Part shown: in pieces, positions 56,593 through 64,000 of the stretch | Layout: each line of letters starts with the position of its first letter | How positions within the stretch are numbered: position 1 is the stretch's first letter | Assembly: GCF_017592395.1 (NCBI RefSeq) | Contig: NZ_JAGFOU010000019.1 | Span: 1 to 64,000 of the forward strand | Direction of reading: 5' to 3' | Source: Actinomyces bowdenii | Lineage (GTDB): Bacteria > Actinomycetota > Actinomycetes > Actinomycetales > Actinomycetaceae | DNA: 64,000 bases | Made by a program: the position numbers and the translations under genes | The notes under the pieces: generated by a model | Told to the model about the DNA's origin: nothing | What the model saw: the letters and a program-made list of their open reading frames with translations, nothing else | Databases searched by the model: none

Positions 56593-57183
56593 TCAGCTCC
56601 ACTCGGGCCGGTAGAGATCCGGGCGCGAGGGCATGCACCAGAACACCAGGAGGACGATGCTGCCGAAGGGGATGAAGGACAGCAGGAGGAAGAGTCCGGA
56701 CTTGCCGGTGTCGTGGAGGCGGCGCACGGCCAGGGCGAGGCTCGGGATGAAGAGTGCCAGGCCGATGACCACGAAGATCAATGAGAGGAACGCGCTTCCC
56801 GCACCACCGGCAGCCGCGGCGGATTCGGCAGCAGCGGGATCCCCTGAGGAGGCCGCGAGGCTGGCGAGCAATGGAATGAAGATCACAATATAGGCAATCA
56901 CTTCGAAGATCACCAGGAACAGCTGGACCCACCAGAACTCCGAGGGCGAGGCGTAGCCGCGGAACTGGGCATAGCGCTGGAAGAAGCGCTTGACAGCGTC
57001 GCCGATGCTGGCGCCGGGCAGCGGGGCGACCTCGGGGCTCAGTGCCGGCGCGCCGAACTGGTAGCCACCGGCGCCGTAGCCGCCGGGCATGCCCCCCGGC
57101 TGGCCGGGGAACCCGCCGGGCTGCTGGGGGTAGCCCTGCTGCGGCTGAGCGCCGTAGGGGTCGGGAGTGTTTCCGTAGGACAT
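56593..57183 (-). CDS. DUF805 membrane protein, copy 1
   Basis: The 196-residue protein has a Gly/Gln/Pro/Tyr-rich N-terminal tail of about 55 residues and then the DUF805 domain: RYAQFRGYASPSEFWW, four helices, and RRLHDTGKSGLFLLLSF. A small Ala/Gly/Ser-rich external loop lies between helices 2 and 3. It is a paralogue of the downstream gene through tandem duplication. The start ATG 57183 has GGAG 8 nt upstream. Function is unknown. Confidence 0.9.
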   Translation of the reverse strand: MSYGNTPDPYGAQPQQGYPQQPGGFPGQPGGMPGGYGAGGYQFGAPALSPEVAPLPGASIGDAVKRFFQRYAQFRGYASPSEFWWVQLFLVIFEVIAYIVIFIPLLASLAASSGDPAAAESAAAAGGAGSAFLSLIFVVIGLALFIPSLALAVRRLHDTGKSGLFLLLSFIPFGSIVLLVFWCMPSRPDLYRPEWS

Positions 57184-57458
57184 AGAGGCTCCAGGGTTGA
57201 GATGTCAGGGGGCTCGGCCAGGGCGACCGAGCATCGGGGCGCTGCGAGGGCGCTCCGCCCCCAGGGTAGGCACAGGATCGGGGTCCCGTCATCCTCCTGC
57301 CCCCATATCCCCCTCCAGGAGGCTGGGGAGTGATCCCCACCGATACAATGTCCTCCTCTTGCGCACCCCTGCGCGCACCGACGCCCCCCACGGCCTGCGG
57401 GCGCGGCCGAACCCCCACCGAAACCCCCACCAAAACCGCCATCGAAACCGCCACTGAC

Positions 57459-58691
57459 ATGCTTCGTCCCTCCCGCCCCGGTGCCGCCGGCGCCCCGCAG
57501 CCCGCGGAGCTCATCCGCGCCCGCATCGCCGTCTCCCTGGTCTTCCTGGCCAACGGGCTGGGCATGGCCAACCTCGTGCCGCGCTATCCCGAGATCGTCG
57601 CCGACCTGGGGCTGTCCAAGGCCTCCTTCGGGCAGGCCGTGGCCGCGGCCAGTGTCGGGGCCCTGGTGGCCGGGCTCATCGCCTCCCGCCTCATCACCCG
57701 CCTCACCTCCGCCCGCGTGGCCAGCCTGGGCATGGTGATCATCTCCGCGGCCCTGGCCGGGGCGGGCCTGGCCGGTTCCTGGGCCTGGCTGGCCGTCTGC
57801 CTGCTCGTCGTGGGCGGCACCGATGCCGTGGTGGACGTGGCCCAGAACGCCCATGGGCTGCGCGTCCAGCGGCGCTGGGGCTCCTCCATCGTCTCCAGCT
57901 TCCACGCCGCCTGGTCCCTGGGCACGGTCCTGGGCGCGATCATGGGCCAGGCCGCTGCCGGGGCCGGCCTGGGCCCGGGGCCCCACATGGGGCTGACCGC
58001 CCTGGTCCTGGTGCTGCTCAGCGCGGTGCCCCTGGCCCTGGGCTGGTTCCTGCCCGGGCCGGACGCCCAGGACCGCCCCGCCCTGACCGAGCCGGATCAT
58101 GCGGCCGCATCCGGGCCGGCCGCGCCCAGGGCCGCCCGGACGGTGCTGACCGGGCTCATCCTCGCCGTCGTCGGGCTGCTGTGCGCCGCGGCGATGGTGC
58201 CCGAGGACGTGGCCCAGAACTGGTCCTCCCTGCTCCTGTCCGATCAGGGGGCGCCCGCCGGCCAGGTGGGGCTGGGGATCGTGTCCCTCCAGGGCACGAT
58301 GATCCTGGGGCGCCTGCTGGGGGACCGCGTCGTGGACGCCCTGGGCCCGCGCGCCGTCATTGCCGGGGGAGGCCTGCTCGTGGTCGCCGGCATGGGTGCG
58401 GCCCTGGCCCTGTCCTCAGTGCTGGGCACCCTCATCGGCATGGCGATCAGCGGACTGGGGTGCGCCGTGGCCGTGCCCGTGACCTACTCCGCAGCCGATG
58501 ACATCCCCGGACTGGCACCCGGCCTGGGGCTGACCATCGTCTCCTGGCTGGCCCGCCTGGCCGGGCTCGTCGCGCCGCCGGTCGTGGGGTGGCTCTCCGA
58601 CTCCCACGGGCAGTGGGTGGCCCTGGCCTACGGGCTCATCGGGGGACTGGTGCTGGCCACCTGCTGGCCGGTCCTGCGCCGCCGGGGCTGA
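57459..58691 (+). CDS. Major facilitator superfamily transporter
   Basis: The 410-residue protein (from ATG 57459) has about 12 helices in two halves. The pattern is that of small sugar/drug MFS proteins (FLANGLGMANLVPRYPEI, GGTDAVVDVAQNAHGLRVQ, GRLLGDRVVDALGPR). The substrate is unknown. The start is uncertain: the open frame extends to 57330, through a Thr-rich stretch with short repeats, and a TACAAT -10-like box lies at 57344-57349. No ribosome site precedes 57459. Confidence 0.88.
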   Translation: MLRPSRPGAAGAPQPAELIRARIAVSLVFLANGLGMANLVPRYPEIVADLGLSKASFGQAVAAASVGALVAGLIASRLITRLTSARVASLGMVIISAALAGAGLAGSWAWLAVCLLVVGGTDAVVDVAQNAHGLRVQRRWGSSIVSSFHAAWSLGTVLGAIMGQAAAGAGLGPGPHMGLTALVLVLLSAVPLALGWFLPGPDAQDRPALTEPDHAAASGPAAPRAARTVLTGLILAVVGLLCAAAMVPEDVAQNWSSLLLSDQGAPAGQVGLGIVSLQGTMILGRLLGDRVVDALGPRAVIAGGGLLVVAGMGAALALSSVLGTLIGMAISGLGCAVAVPVTYSAADDIPGLAPGLGLTIVSWLARLAGLVAPPVVGWLSDSHGQWVALAYGLIGGLVLATCWPVLRRRG

Positions 58692-58725
58692 GACCGGCCC
58701 CGCTGGTCGGCGCCCGCCCCACCGC

Positions 58726-60078
58726 TCAGGCCAGTCCCGCCCGCCGGCGGCGCTCGACGTCGTCGTGGTGGATCCGGCGCACCGCCCGCACGGAGAACGT
58801 CACCACGACGAGGGCCACCACCGCAGTGATGAACCAGCTGGCGGCGCCGCCTCCCGAGGCGGGCCCCGCGGGGTCCGGGGGCATCGCCTGAAGAGTGATA
58901 GAACCGCCGATGATGAGGCCCGCGATGCTGCCCGCGAACAGGAGTGCGCAGATCATGACGGCGGCGTTCCAGGTGTCCTCGCGGCGCCGGGCGGCGCACC
59001 AGCCGGGCAGGCTGGGGACATCGACGTCCTCCAGCCTCACCCTCAGGGGGCGGGGCTCCCCGGGAAGGCGCCGCGGGTGGGCCAGCACCACGGGGTCGGC
59101 ATCTCTGAGCGCCAGGAGCATGATGGCCCCCGTAATGCCCAGGATGGCGCAGGCGAAGGGCAGCACGGGCATCCCCGTGCCCAGGATGATCCCGGTGGCG
59201 ATGAGGCTTCCCAGCCCCAGGATGACGGTGAGGAAGAGCCCCGTCGCCAGCGCCCGCCGCCGTCCGGCCCTGACCAGGCGGTGGAGGTCCTGGGCATCGG
59301 GCCAGGGCGGTCCCATGCGGCCATCGGTGGTGGTGGCCCGGGCGATCCTCCCGCCCTGCGGGTACTGGCTGGGCGGATGCGTCACCAGGTCGCGGCGCCG
59401 GCCCAGCTCCACATCCAGGGGGCGCGAGGAGCCCGGCTCCTGGCCGGCCACCTCCATGAGCACCTGGCGCAGCAGGACCCACTGGTCCTCGGCGATCGAC
59501 TTGGGAGTGCGCAGGATCCAGGCCCGGCGCGCGCACACCGCCGCCATCGATACCCCCACCAGGGCGAAGACGGCAGGGAAGGCCAGGAGGATCCAGCCCA
59601 GCTGGTCAGGGCCGGCGGAGTCGGCCAGATCGCTCCGGAGGCGCATGGCCATGGCGATGGCCGCGACGGCGAAGGCGAGGAAGGCCATCGCACCGATGAG
59701 GTGGGGGAGGAGGGCGGGACTGGGGCGGGCGGGCCCGCTGCGGTAGGCGGTGGGCCGGAAGCCGCCCAGCGCCGCCCCGATCGCCTGCTCCACCTGCTCG
59801 GCGCTCACCGGGCCGGCGGGGATGGTCAGGCGCTCGCGCACCAGCGGGATGCTGCGCGGCGAGCCGAGCCCGGACTCGTACAGCCGGGTCCTCCGCGTCG
59901 TGCGCGTCGTGCCCGAGCCGCTGGTCTGGGTGTGGATCTCGGCCACGCGCGCGGGCACCACCTGCTCGACGCCGATGACCTGCCCCTGCTGGCGCACGCG
60001 CACGCGGGGCAGCAGCCAGCGCGGGACGGAGCCCGAGGGCGCGGGAGTGGATTCGCTGTGGGTCACGCTGTAGGTCAT
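58726..60078 (-). CDS. Multi-pass membrane protein of unknown function
   Basis: The 450-residue protein has an N-terminal cytoplasmic part of about 120 residues with many Arg, Thr and Pro. Three pairs of hydrophobic helices follow (near 126-150/165-185, 275-295/305-325 and 370-390/405-425), separated by charged loops. I do not recognise a family. The internal arrangement of similar helix pairs suggests repeats. Start ATG 60078 is chosen by the conserved-looking beginning TYSVTHSEST. It is convergent with the MFS gene. Confidence 0.75.
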   Translation of the reverse strand: MTYSVTHSESTPAPSGSVPRWLLPRVRVRQQGQVIGVEQVVPARVAEIHTQTSGSGTTRTTRRTRLYESGLGSPRSIPLVRERLTIPAGPVSAEQVEQAIGAALGGFRPTAYRSGPARPSPALLPHLIGAMAFLAFAVAAIAMAMRLRSDLADSAGPDQLGWILLAFPAVFALVGVSMAAVCARRAWILRTPKSIAEDQWVLLRQVLMEVAGQEPGSSRPLDVELGRRRDLVTHPPSQYPQGGRIARATTTDGRMGPPWPDAQDLHRLVRAGRRRALATGLFLTVILGLGSLIATGIILGTGMPVLPFACAILGITGAIMLLALRDADPVVLAHPRRLPGEPRPLRVRLEDVDVPSLPGWCAARRREDTWNAAVMICALLFAGSIAGLIIGGSITLQAMPPDPAGPASGGGAASWFITAVVALVVVTFSVRAVRRIHHDDVERRRRAGLA

Positions 60079-60192
60079 GGGCCTGCCTGCTCGTGGTGCA
60101 TGTCCTGGTCGCCCCACTCTGGCGCAGGCTCATGGGAGCTCGCTGGGACCGGCCCGGGCCGGGCTCCTCGTGGGGCGGCTCGTCCTCGGCAC

Positions 60193-60198
60193 TACCAT
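60193..60198 (+). promoter_or_regulatory. -10 box TACCAT of GNAT/pyrophosphatase gene, leaderless
   Basis: TACCAT is followed by 8 nt and ATG 60207. The spacing matches that of the permease gene at 28753. Confidence 0.5.
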
Positions 60199-60206
60199 TG
60201 CCGGGC

Positions 60207-61388
60207 ATGGAGTCATTCACCATCGAGGCCCCCGGCGGGCGGGAGGCGCCCGGGCTCGTGCTCTCAGCGCCCACCACCGCCGATATCGAGCGGATCCGCG
60301 AACTGTGCCAGGACCCGGACATCCAGGAGTGGACCTCCGTGCCCCGCGGCTACTCCCGGGATGATGCCCGCGCCTTCGCCGAGGAGATCGTCCCCCGCGG
60401 CTGGGCCCGGGGCGGGGAGCTGACCTGGGGGGTGCGGCCCGTCCCGCAGGACCCCCCGGCCGGCTCCCACGGCGAGCCCGCCGGCGCGCCCGCCCTGGTC
60501 GGCGTCGTCGGGCTGTCCCTGGCCGGGGACGGCACCGCGGAGATCGGCTACTGGCTGGGCGCGCCCTACCGGGGGCGGGGCCTCATGGCCCGGGCCGTGC
60601 GCGCCGTCATCGAGGCCGCCTTCGACCCCGAGGGGCCCTTGGCCGAGGCGGGCAGGGGCCCGCTGTCCGCGCTGCGGTGGCGCTGCGACATCCACGACGG
60701 CGTGCCCAACTGGGCCTCCTGGAGGCTCGCCCGGTCCGTCGGCTTCCGCAAGGAGGGGCAGGTGCGCCGCTACCTGGCCAACGACGGCGCCCTGCACGAC
60801 GGCTGGATCGCCACCCTGCTGCCCACCGACCCCCGCCGGCCCCAGGCCCCCTGGGACGGGCCGACGCCTCAGGGCTCGCGCAACGCCTGCGGGGCGCGCA
60901 CCCCCCTGGTGGACACCACCGAGGTGGGCCGGCGCGAGGGCGATGACCCCGAGTCCCTCGTGCGCCGCTTCCACCGCACCTACGGCCTGCCCATCCAGAC
61001 CGACGGGCCCTCCCTGGACCGCCGGAGCCTGGATATGCGCATGAGCCTCATCGCCGAGGAGTTCGCCGAGCTCACCGGCGCGGTCTACGGCCCGGCCGCC
61101 CGCGCCGAGATCGAGGCCGCCTACACCCGGGCGGTGGCCGGGGACGAGGGCACCCGCGACGTGGTGGAGAGCGCCGACGCCCTGGCCGACCTCATCTACG
61201 TCATCTACGGCATGGCCCTGGAGACGGGGATCGACCTGGCCGCCGTGCTGGCCGAGGTCCAGCGCTCCAACATGTCCAAGCTGGGGGCCGACGGGCGGCC
61301 GATCTACCGCGAGGACGGCAAGGTCCTCAAGGGGCCGGGCTACTTCCCGCCCGATGTCGCCGGGGCGCTGCGGGCGGGAAGGGGGTGA
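60207..61388 (+). CDS. GNAT acetyltransferase fused to MazG-like NTP pyrophosphohydrolase
   Basis: The 393-residue protein joins two enzymes. Residues 1-215 are a RimJ/RimL-type GNAT domain with EIGYWLGAPYRGRGLMARAVR and NWASWRLARSVGFRKEGQVR. Residues about 235-393 are an all-alpha NTP pyrophosphohydrolase: the metal motif EEFAEL near 287 is followed by ESADALADLIYVIYG, which completes the EExxE...ExxD pattern. The tail SNMSKLGADGRPIYREDGKV then KGPGYFPPDV is typical of MazG-like enzymes. The reading frame is continuous. The GTGA at its end overlaps a possible start of the next gene. Confidence 0.87.
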   Translation: MESFTIEAPGGREAPGLVLSAPTTADIERIRELCQDPDIQEWTSVPRGYSRDDARAFAEEIVPRGWARGGELTWGVRPVPQDPPAGSHGEPAGAPALVGVVGLSLAGDGTAEIGYWLGAPYRGRGLMARAVRAVIEAAFDPEGPLAEAGRGPLSALRWRCDIHDGVPNWASWRLARSVGFRKEGQVRRYLANDGALHDGWIATLLPTDPRRPQAPWDGPTPQGSRNACGARTPLVDTTEVGRREGDDPESLVRRFHRTYGLPIQTDGPSLDRRSLDMRMSLIAEEFAELTGAVYGPAARAEIEAAYTRAVAGDEGTRDVVESADALADLIYVIYGMALETGIDLAAVLAEVQRSNMSKLGADGRPIYREDGKVLKGPGYFPPDVAGALRAGRG

Positions 61389-61453
61389 GGACGGCTGAGA
61401 ATGGCGCTGCCACCGGCCATGCCGCCGCTACCGGCCCAAGGTCCCAGACGTGG

Positions 61454-61459
61454 CACGAT
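61454..61459 (+). promoter_or_regulatory. -10 box CACGAT of M3 peptidase gene, leaderless
   Basis: CACGAT, 6 nt and ATG 61466. One base deviates from TANNNT. Confidence 0.4.
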
Positions 61460-61465
61460 GAGACC

Positions 61466-63487
61466 ATGAGCCTGACCGACGACGCCCACGGCGCCCCCGC
61501 CCCCGAGCTCCCCGAGTCCAACCCGCTGGCCCGCCCCTGGGCCCTGGAGCTGGGGCTGCCGGACTTCGCGGCGGTGCGCCACGAGGACATCGAGCCCGCC
61601 ATCCGGGCGGGCATGGCCGCCCAGCGCGCCGAGTGGGAGGCCGTGGCCACTGACCCGGCCGAGCCCACCATCGCCAACACCCTGGAGGCCCTGGAGCGCT
61701 CCGGCGACCTGCTGGGCCGGGCCCTGACCGTGCTGTCCTGCCTGACCTCGGCCACCTACTGCCCCGACCTGGATGCCCTGGAGGAGCGGCTGGCCCCCGA
61801 GCTGGCCGCCCACCACGACGCCTACGCCCTCGATGCGCGCCTCTACCGGCGCTTCAAGGCCCTTGAGGAGCGGGCGGCGAGTCCCGATGAGGAGACCGTC
61901 CGGCTCATCCGCCTGACGGTGGAGGCCTTCGAGCGCGACGGCGTCTCCCTGGAGGGCGAGCAGGCCCAGCGCCTGCGCGCTATCAACGCCCGCATGACCG
62001 CGCTGGAGTCGCGCTTCTCCACCCTGGCCACCGAGGCCATGCACGCGGCCGGAGTGGCCAACTACACCTCCGCCCCGGCCCTGGCCACCACCCGCCCCCA
62101 CGCCGCGCGCCAGGAGCTGCTGGAGCGCTCCATGTCCCGCGGACTGGGCGGGGAGCACGACACGCGCCCGATCGTCCTGGAGCTGGCGGCCCTGCGCGCC
62201 GAGCGGGCCGCCCTCCTGGGCCACCCCCACCACGCGGCCATCGTGGCCGCCGAGTCCGCCGCCCGGACCACCCGGGCCGTCTCCGAGATGCTCTCGCGCC
62301 TGAGCGTCCCGGCCATGGCCAACGCCCGCCGGGACGCCCGGGGACTGGCCGCCCGGATGGCCGCCGACCCCCGGACCCAGGAGGGGGAGTCCTTCGGCCC
62401 GGCCGACTGGCCCCTGTACGAGGCCGCCGAGCGCAAGGAGCGCTTCGGCGTCGACGACGAGGTCCTGGCCCCCTACCTGGAGCTGTGGAGCGTGGTGGAG
62501 AAGGGGGTCTTCGCCGCGGCCACCGGCCTGTACGGCATCACCTTCCACGAGCGCCCCGACCTGGCGGCCCGCATGTACGACCCCACCGTGCGCGTGTGGG
62601 AGGTGCGCGACGGCCAGGACCGCCGCGCCCCCCTGCTGGGACTGTTCGTCGGCGACTACTACGCCCGGCCCGGCAAGGCCGGCGGGGCGTGGATGTCCAG
62701 CCTGGTGGAGCAGTCCCACCTGCTGGACCGGCGGCCCGTGGTCATCAACTGCGCCAACATCACCCGGCCCGAGTCGGGCCCGGCCCTGCTGACCTGGGAT
62801 GAGGTCATCACCTGCTTCCACGAGTTCGGCCACGCCCTCCACGGCCTGCTGTCCGACACCCGCTACCCCTCGGCCTCCGGGACCAACGTGCCCAACGATG
62901 TCGTGGAGTTCCCCAGCCAGGTCAACGAGAAGTGGGCCCTGCACCCCCGGGTCCTGGCCTCCTACGCGCGCCATGTGGACACCGGCGAGCCCATGCCCCC
63001 GGCCCTGAGCGAGCAGCTGCGCCAGCAGGGCGCCTTCGGCCAGGGGTACGCCACCACCGAGTACCTGGGGGCCGCCATCCTCGACCAGGCCTGGCACACC
63101 CTGACGGCGGGCCAGGCCCCCACCGATCCCCAGGAGGTCGAGGCCTTCGAGCACCGGGCCCTGGCCGCGGCGGGCATCGACGACGCCCTGGTCCCTCCCC
63201 GCTACCGCTCCACCTACTTCTCCCACGCCTTCGCCGGCGGCTACGCGGCCTCCTACTACGCCTACATCTGGAGCGAGGTCATGGACGCCGATGCGACCCA
63301 GTGGCTGCGCACCGACGGGCAGGGCGCCATCGACGGCGACCAGGGCCTCAACCGCACCGCCGGGGACGCCCTGCGCCGGGAGTTCCTCTCGCGCGGCGAC
63401 TCCCGCGACCCCCTGGCCTCCTACCGGGCCCTGACCGGGCACGACCCGCAGATCCAGCCGCTCCTGGAGCGCCGCGGCCTGCTGTGA
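61466..63487 (+). CDS. M3 family metallopeptidase (peptidyl-dipeptidase Dcp-like)
   Basis: The 673-residue cytoplasmic oligopeptidase is of the thimet/Dcp family. The zinc motif is HEFGH at 452-456 (in FHEFGHALHGLLS), with the third ligand expected in PSQVNEKWAL about 30 residues on. The C-terminal substrate-binding part has YRSTYFSHAFAGGYAASYYAYIWSEV. Length fits Dcp. ATG 61466 gives the usual family start; an upstream GTG at 61385 overlapping the previous stop is the alternative and would add 27 residues. Confidence 0.93.
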   Translation: MSLTDDAHGAPAPELPESNPLARPWALELGLPDFAAVRHEDIEPAIRAGMAAQRAEWEAVATDPAEPTIANTLEALERSGDLLGRALTVLSCLTSATYCPDLDALEERLAPELAAHHDAYALDARLYRRFKALEERAASPDEETVRLIRLTVEAFERDGVSLEGEQAQRLRAINARMTALESRFSTLATEAMHAAGVANYTSAPALATTRPHAARQELLERSMSRGLGGEHDTRPIVLELAALRAERAALLGHPHHAAIVAAESAARTTRAVSEMLSRLSVPAMANARRDARGLAARMAADPRTQEGESFGPADWPLYEAAERKERFGVDDEVLAPYLELWSVVEKGVFAAATGLYGITFHERPDLAARMYDPTVRVWEVRDGQDRRAPLLGLFVGDYYARPGKAGGAWMSSLVEQSHLLDRRPVVINCANITRPESGPALLTWDEVITCFHEFGHALHGLLSDTRYPSASGTNVPNDVVEFPSQVNEKWALHPRVLASYARHVDTGEPMPPALSEQLRQQGAFGQGYATTEYLGAAILDQAWHTLTAGQAPTDPQEVEAFEHRALAAAGIDDALVPPRYRSTYFSHAFAGGYAASYYAYIWSEVMDADATQWLRTDGQGAIDGDQGLNRTAGDALRREFLSRGDSRDPLASYRALTGHDPQIQPLLERRGLL

Positions 63488-63531
63488 GCACATCACCACA
63501 CCCCCAACGACCACCAACGGAAGGAATGCAC

Positions 63532-64000
63532 ATGGCCCGCGTCACCATTGTCGGCGGCGGCTACGGCGGCATCACGGTCGCCAAGGCGCTCGACGACGTC
63601 GCACAGGTCACTCTCGTCGAGCAGAAGGACACCTTCGTCAACCACGCCGCCGCCCTGCGCGCCGCCGTGGACGCCCAGTGGGCCGAGAGGATCTTCATCC
63701 CCTACGACAGGCTCCTGACCAACGGCCGGGTCGTCCACGGCACCGCCCTGGCCGTGCACGGCACCACCGTGGAGGTCTCGGGGCACGGCCCCATCGAGGC
63801 CGACTACCTGGTCCTGGCCACCGGCACCAACTACCCCTTCCCGGCCAAGCACCTGGAGTCCTCGGCGATCATCGCCAAGGCCCGCATCGAGCGCATGCGC
63901 TCCAACCTGGCCCAGGCCGGGCGGGTGCTCATCGTGGGGGCGGGCGCGGTGGGCATCGAGCTGGCCGGCGAGATCACCTCCGCCTTCCCCGACATCGCGG
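63532..64000 (+). CDS. FAD-dependent oxidoreductase (NDH-2/AIF-like), partial
   Basis: The first 156 codons are visible; the gene runs off the right edge. The FAD-binding VTIVGGGYGGITVAKAL is near 4-20, YLVLATGTNYPFPAK is near 92, and the NAD(P)H-binding IVGAGAVGIELAGEI is near 134-148. The pattern fits type II NADH dehydrogenase or AIF/FSP1-like quinone oxidoreductases. It has GGAAGGA upstream and lies 44 nt after the M3 peptidase gene. Confidence 0.88.
   Translation, partial: MARVTIVGGGYGGITVAKALDDVAQVTLVEQKDTFVNHAAALRAAVDAQWAERIFIPYDRLLTNGRVVHGTALAVHGTTVEVSGHGPIEADYLVLATGTNYPFPAKHLESSAIIAKARIERMRSNLAQAGRVLIVGAGAVGIELAGEITSAFPDIA

Overview
The window is about 64 kb of very GC-rich DNA with dense, mostly short intergenic spacing. 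It looks like the chromosome of an actinobacterium, most likely Actinomyces or a close relative. That placement is an inference. It rests on a PPi-dependent phosphofructokinase, an actinobacterial sigA-parE-parC-sepH-DUF4193 block, an LAXTG-anchored SpaA-like surface protein, an ImuA'/ImuB/DnaE2 mutasome with an actinobacterial SOS box, and a DUF222-HNH protein. There is no rRNA operon, CRISPR array, prophage or insertion sequence. One tRNA gene, tRNA-Leu(GAG), is present.

Layout. 0-2.3 kb: a tandemly duplicated secreted protein (I36-type inhibitor-like domain plus M23 peptidase domain; the first copy runs off the left edge), followed by an AT-richer stretch without a convincing gene. 2.3-9.8 kb: small membrane protein, pfp, a MarR regulator, class II DAHP synthase, a PASTA Ser/Thr kinase (PknL type) and a polyprenyl synthetase. 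9.9-24.9 kb: core information-processing block with the principal sigma factor, rhodanese lipoprotein and DUF7455 protein, topoisomerase IV (parE, parC), acetyltransferase, glycerate kinase, amidohydrolase, DUF5998 protein, phosphodiesterase-like protein and the division protein SepH. 25-32.3 kb: DUF4193, DUF3710, OB-fold, DUF3159, two TrkA/RCK proteins, an APC-family permease and a TRAM-type RNA methyltransferase; this order matches the block around Rv2689c-Rv2703 of Mycobacterium tuberculosis as I recall it. 32.4-41.1 kb: wall-anchored surface protein, aconitase, a flavin disulfide reductase, a SPOUT tRNA methyltransferase, an SDR and a PEBP-like protein. 41.2-53 kb: SOS-controlled imuA'-imuB, then PAP2 phosphatase, thymidine kinase, a SatD/DUF3307-like pair, DUF222-HNH and dnaE2. 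53-64 kb: AI-2E-type transporter, hexose-6-phosphate mutarotase, tRNA-Leu, two DUF805 paralogues, an MFS transporter, a membrane protein, an acetyltransferase/NTP-pyrophosphatase fusion, an M3 peptidase and the start of an FAD oxidoreductase.

How it works together. imuA', imuB and dnaE2 would form the DNA-damage-inducible translesion mutasome. parE and parC form topoisomerase IV, with parC read in one operon with an amidohydrolase and glycerate kinase. The two RCK proteins and the APC permease form a divergent pair that plausibly serves potassium homeostasis. Many genes overlap by ATGA or GTGA and are probably translationally coupled.

The most unusual signals are: (1) the principal sigma factor carries, between its acidic N-terminus and region 1.2, about 100 residues that read like the N-terminal cap of a right-handed parallel beta-helix (pectate-lyase-like) protein; (2) at least 14 genes have a -10 box placed 6-8 nt before the start codon, meaning widespread leaderless transcription; (3) a recent, apparently identical 481-bp tandem duplication at the left edge; (4) an acetyltransferase fused to a MazG-like pyrophosphatase; and (5) a complex inverted repeat element upstream of pfp.
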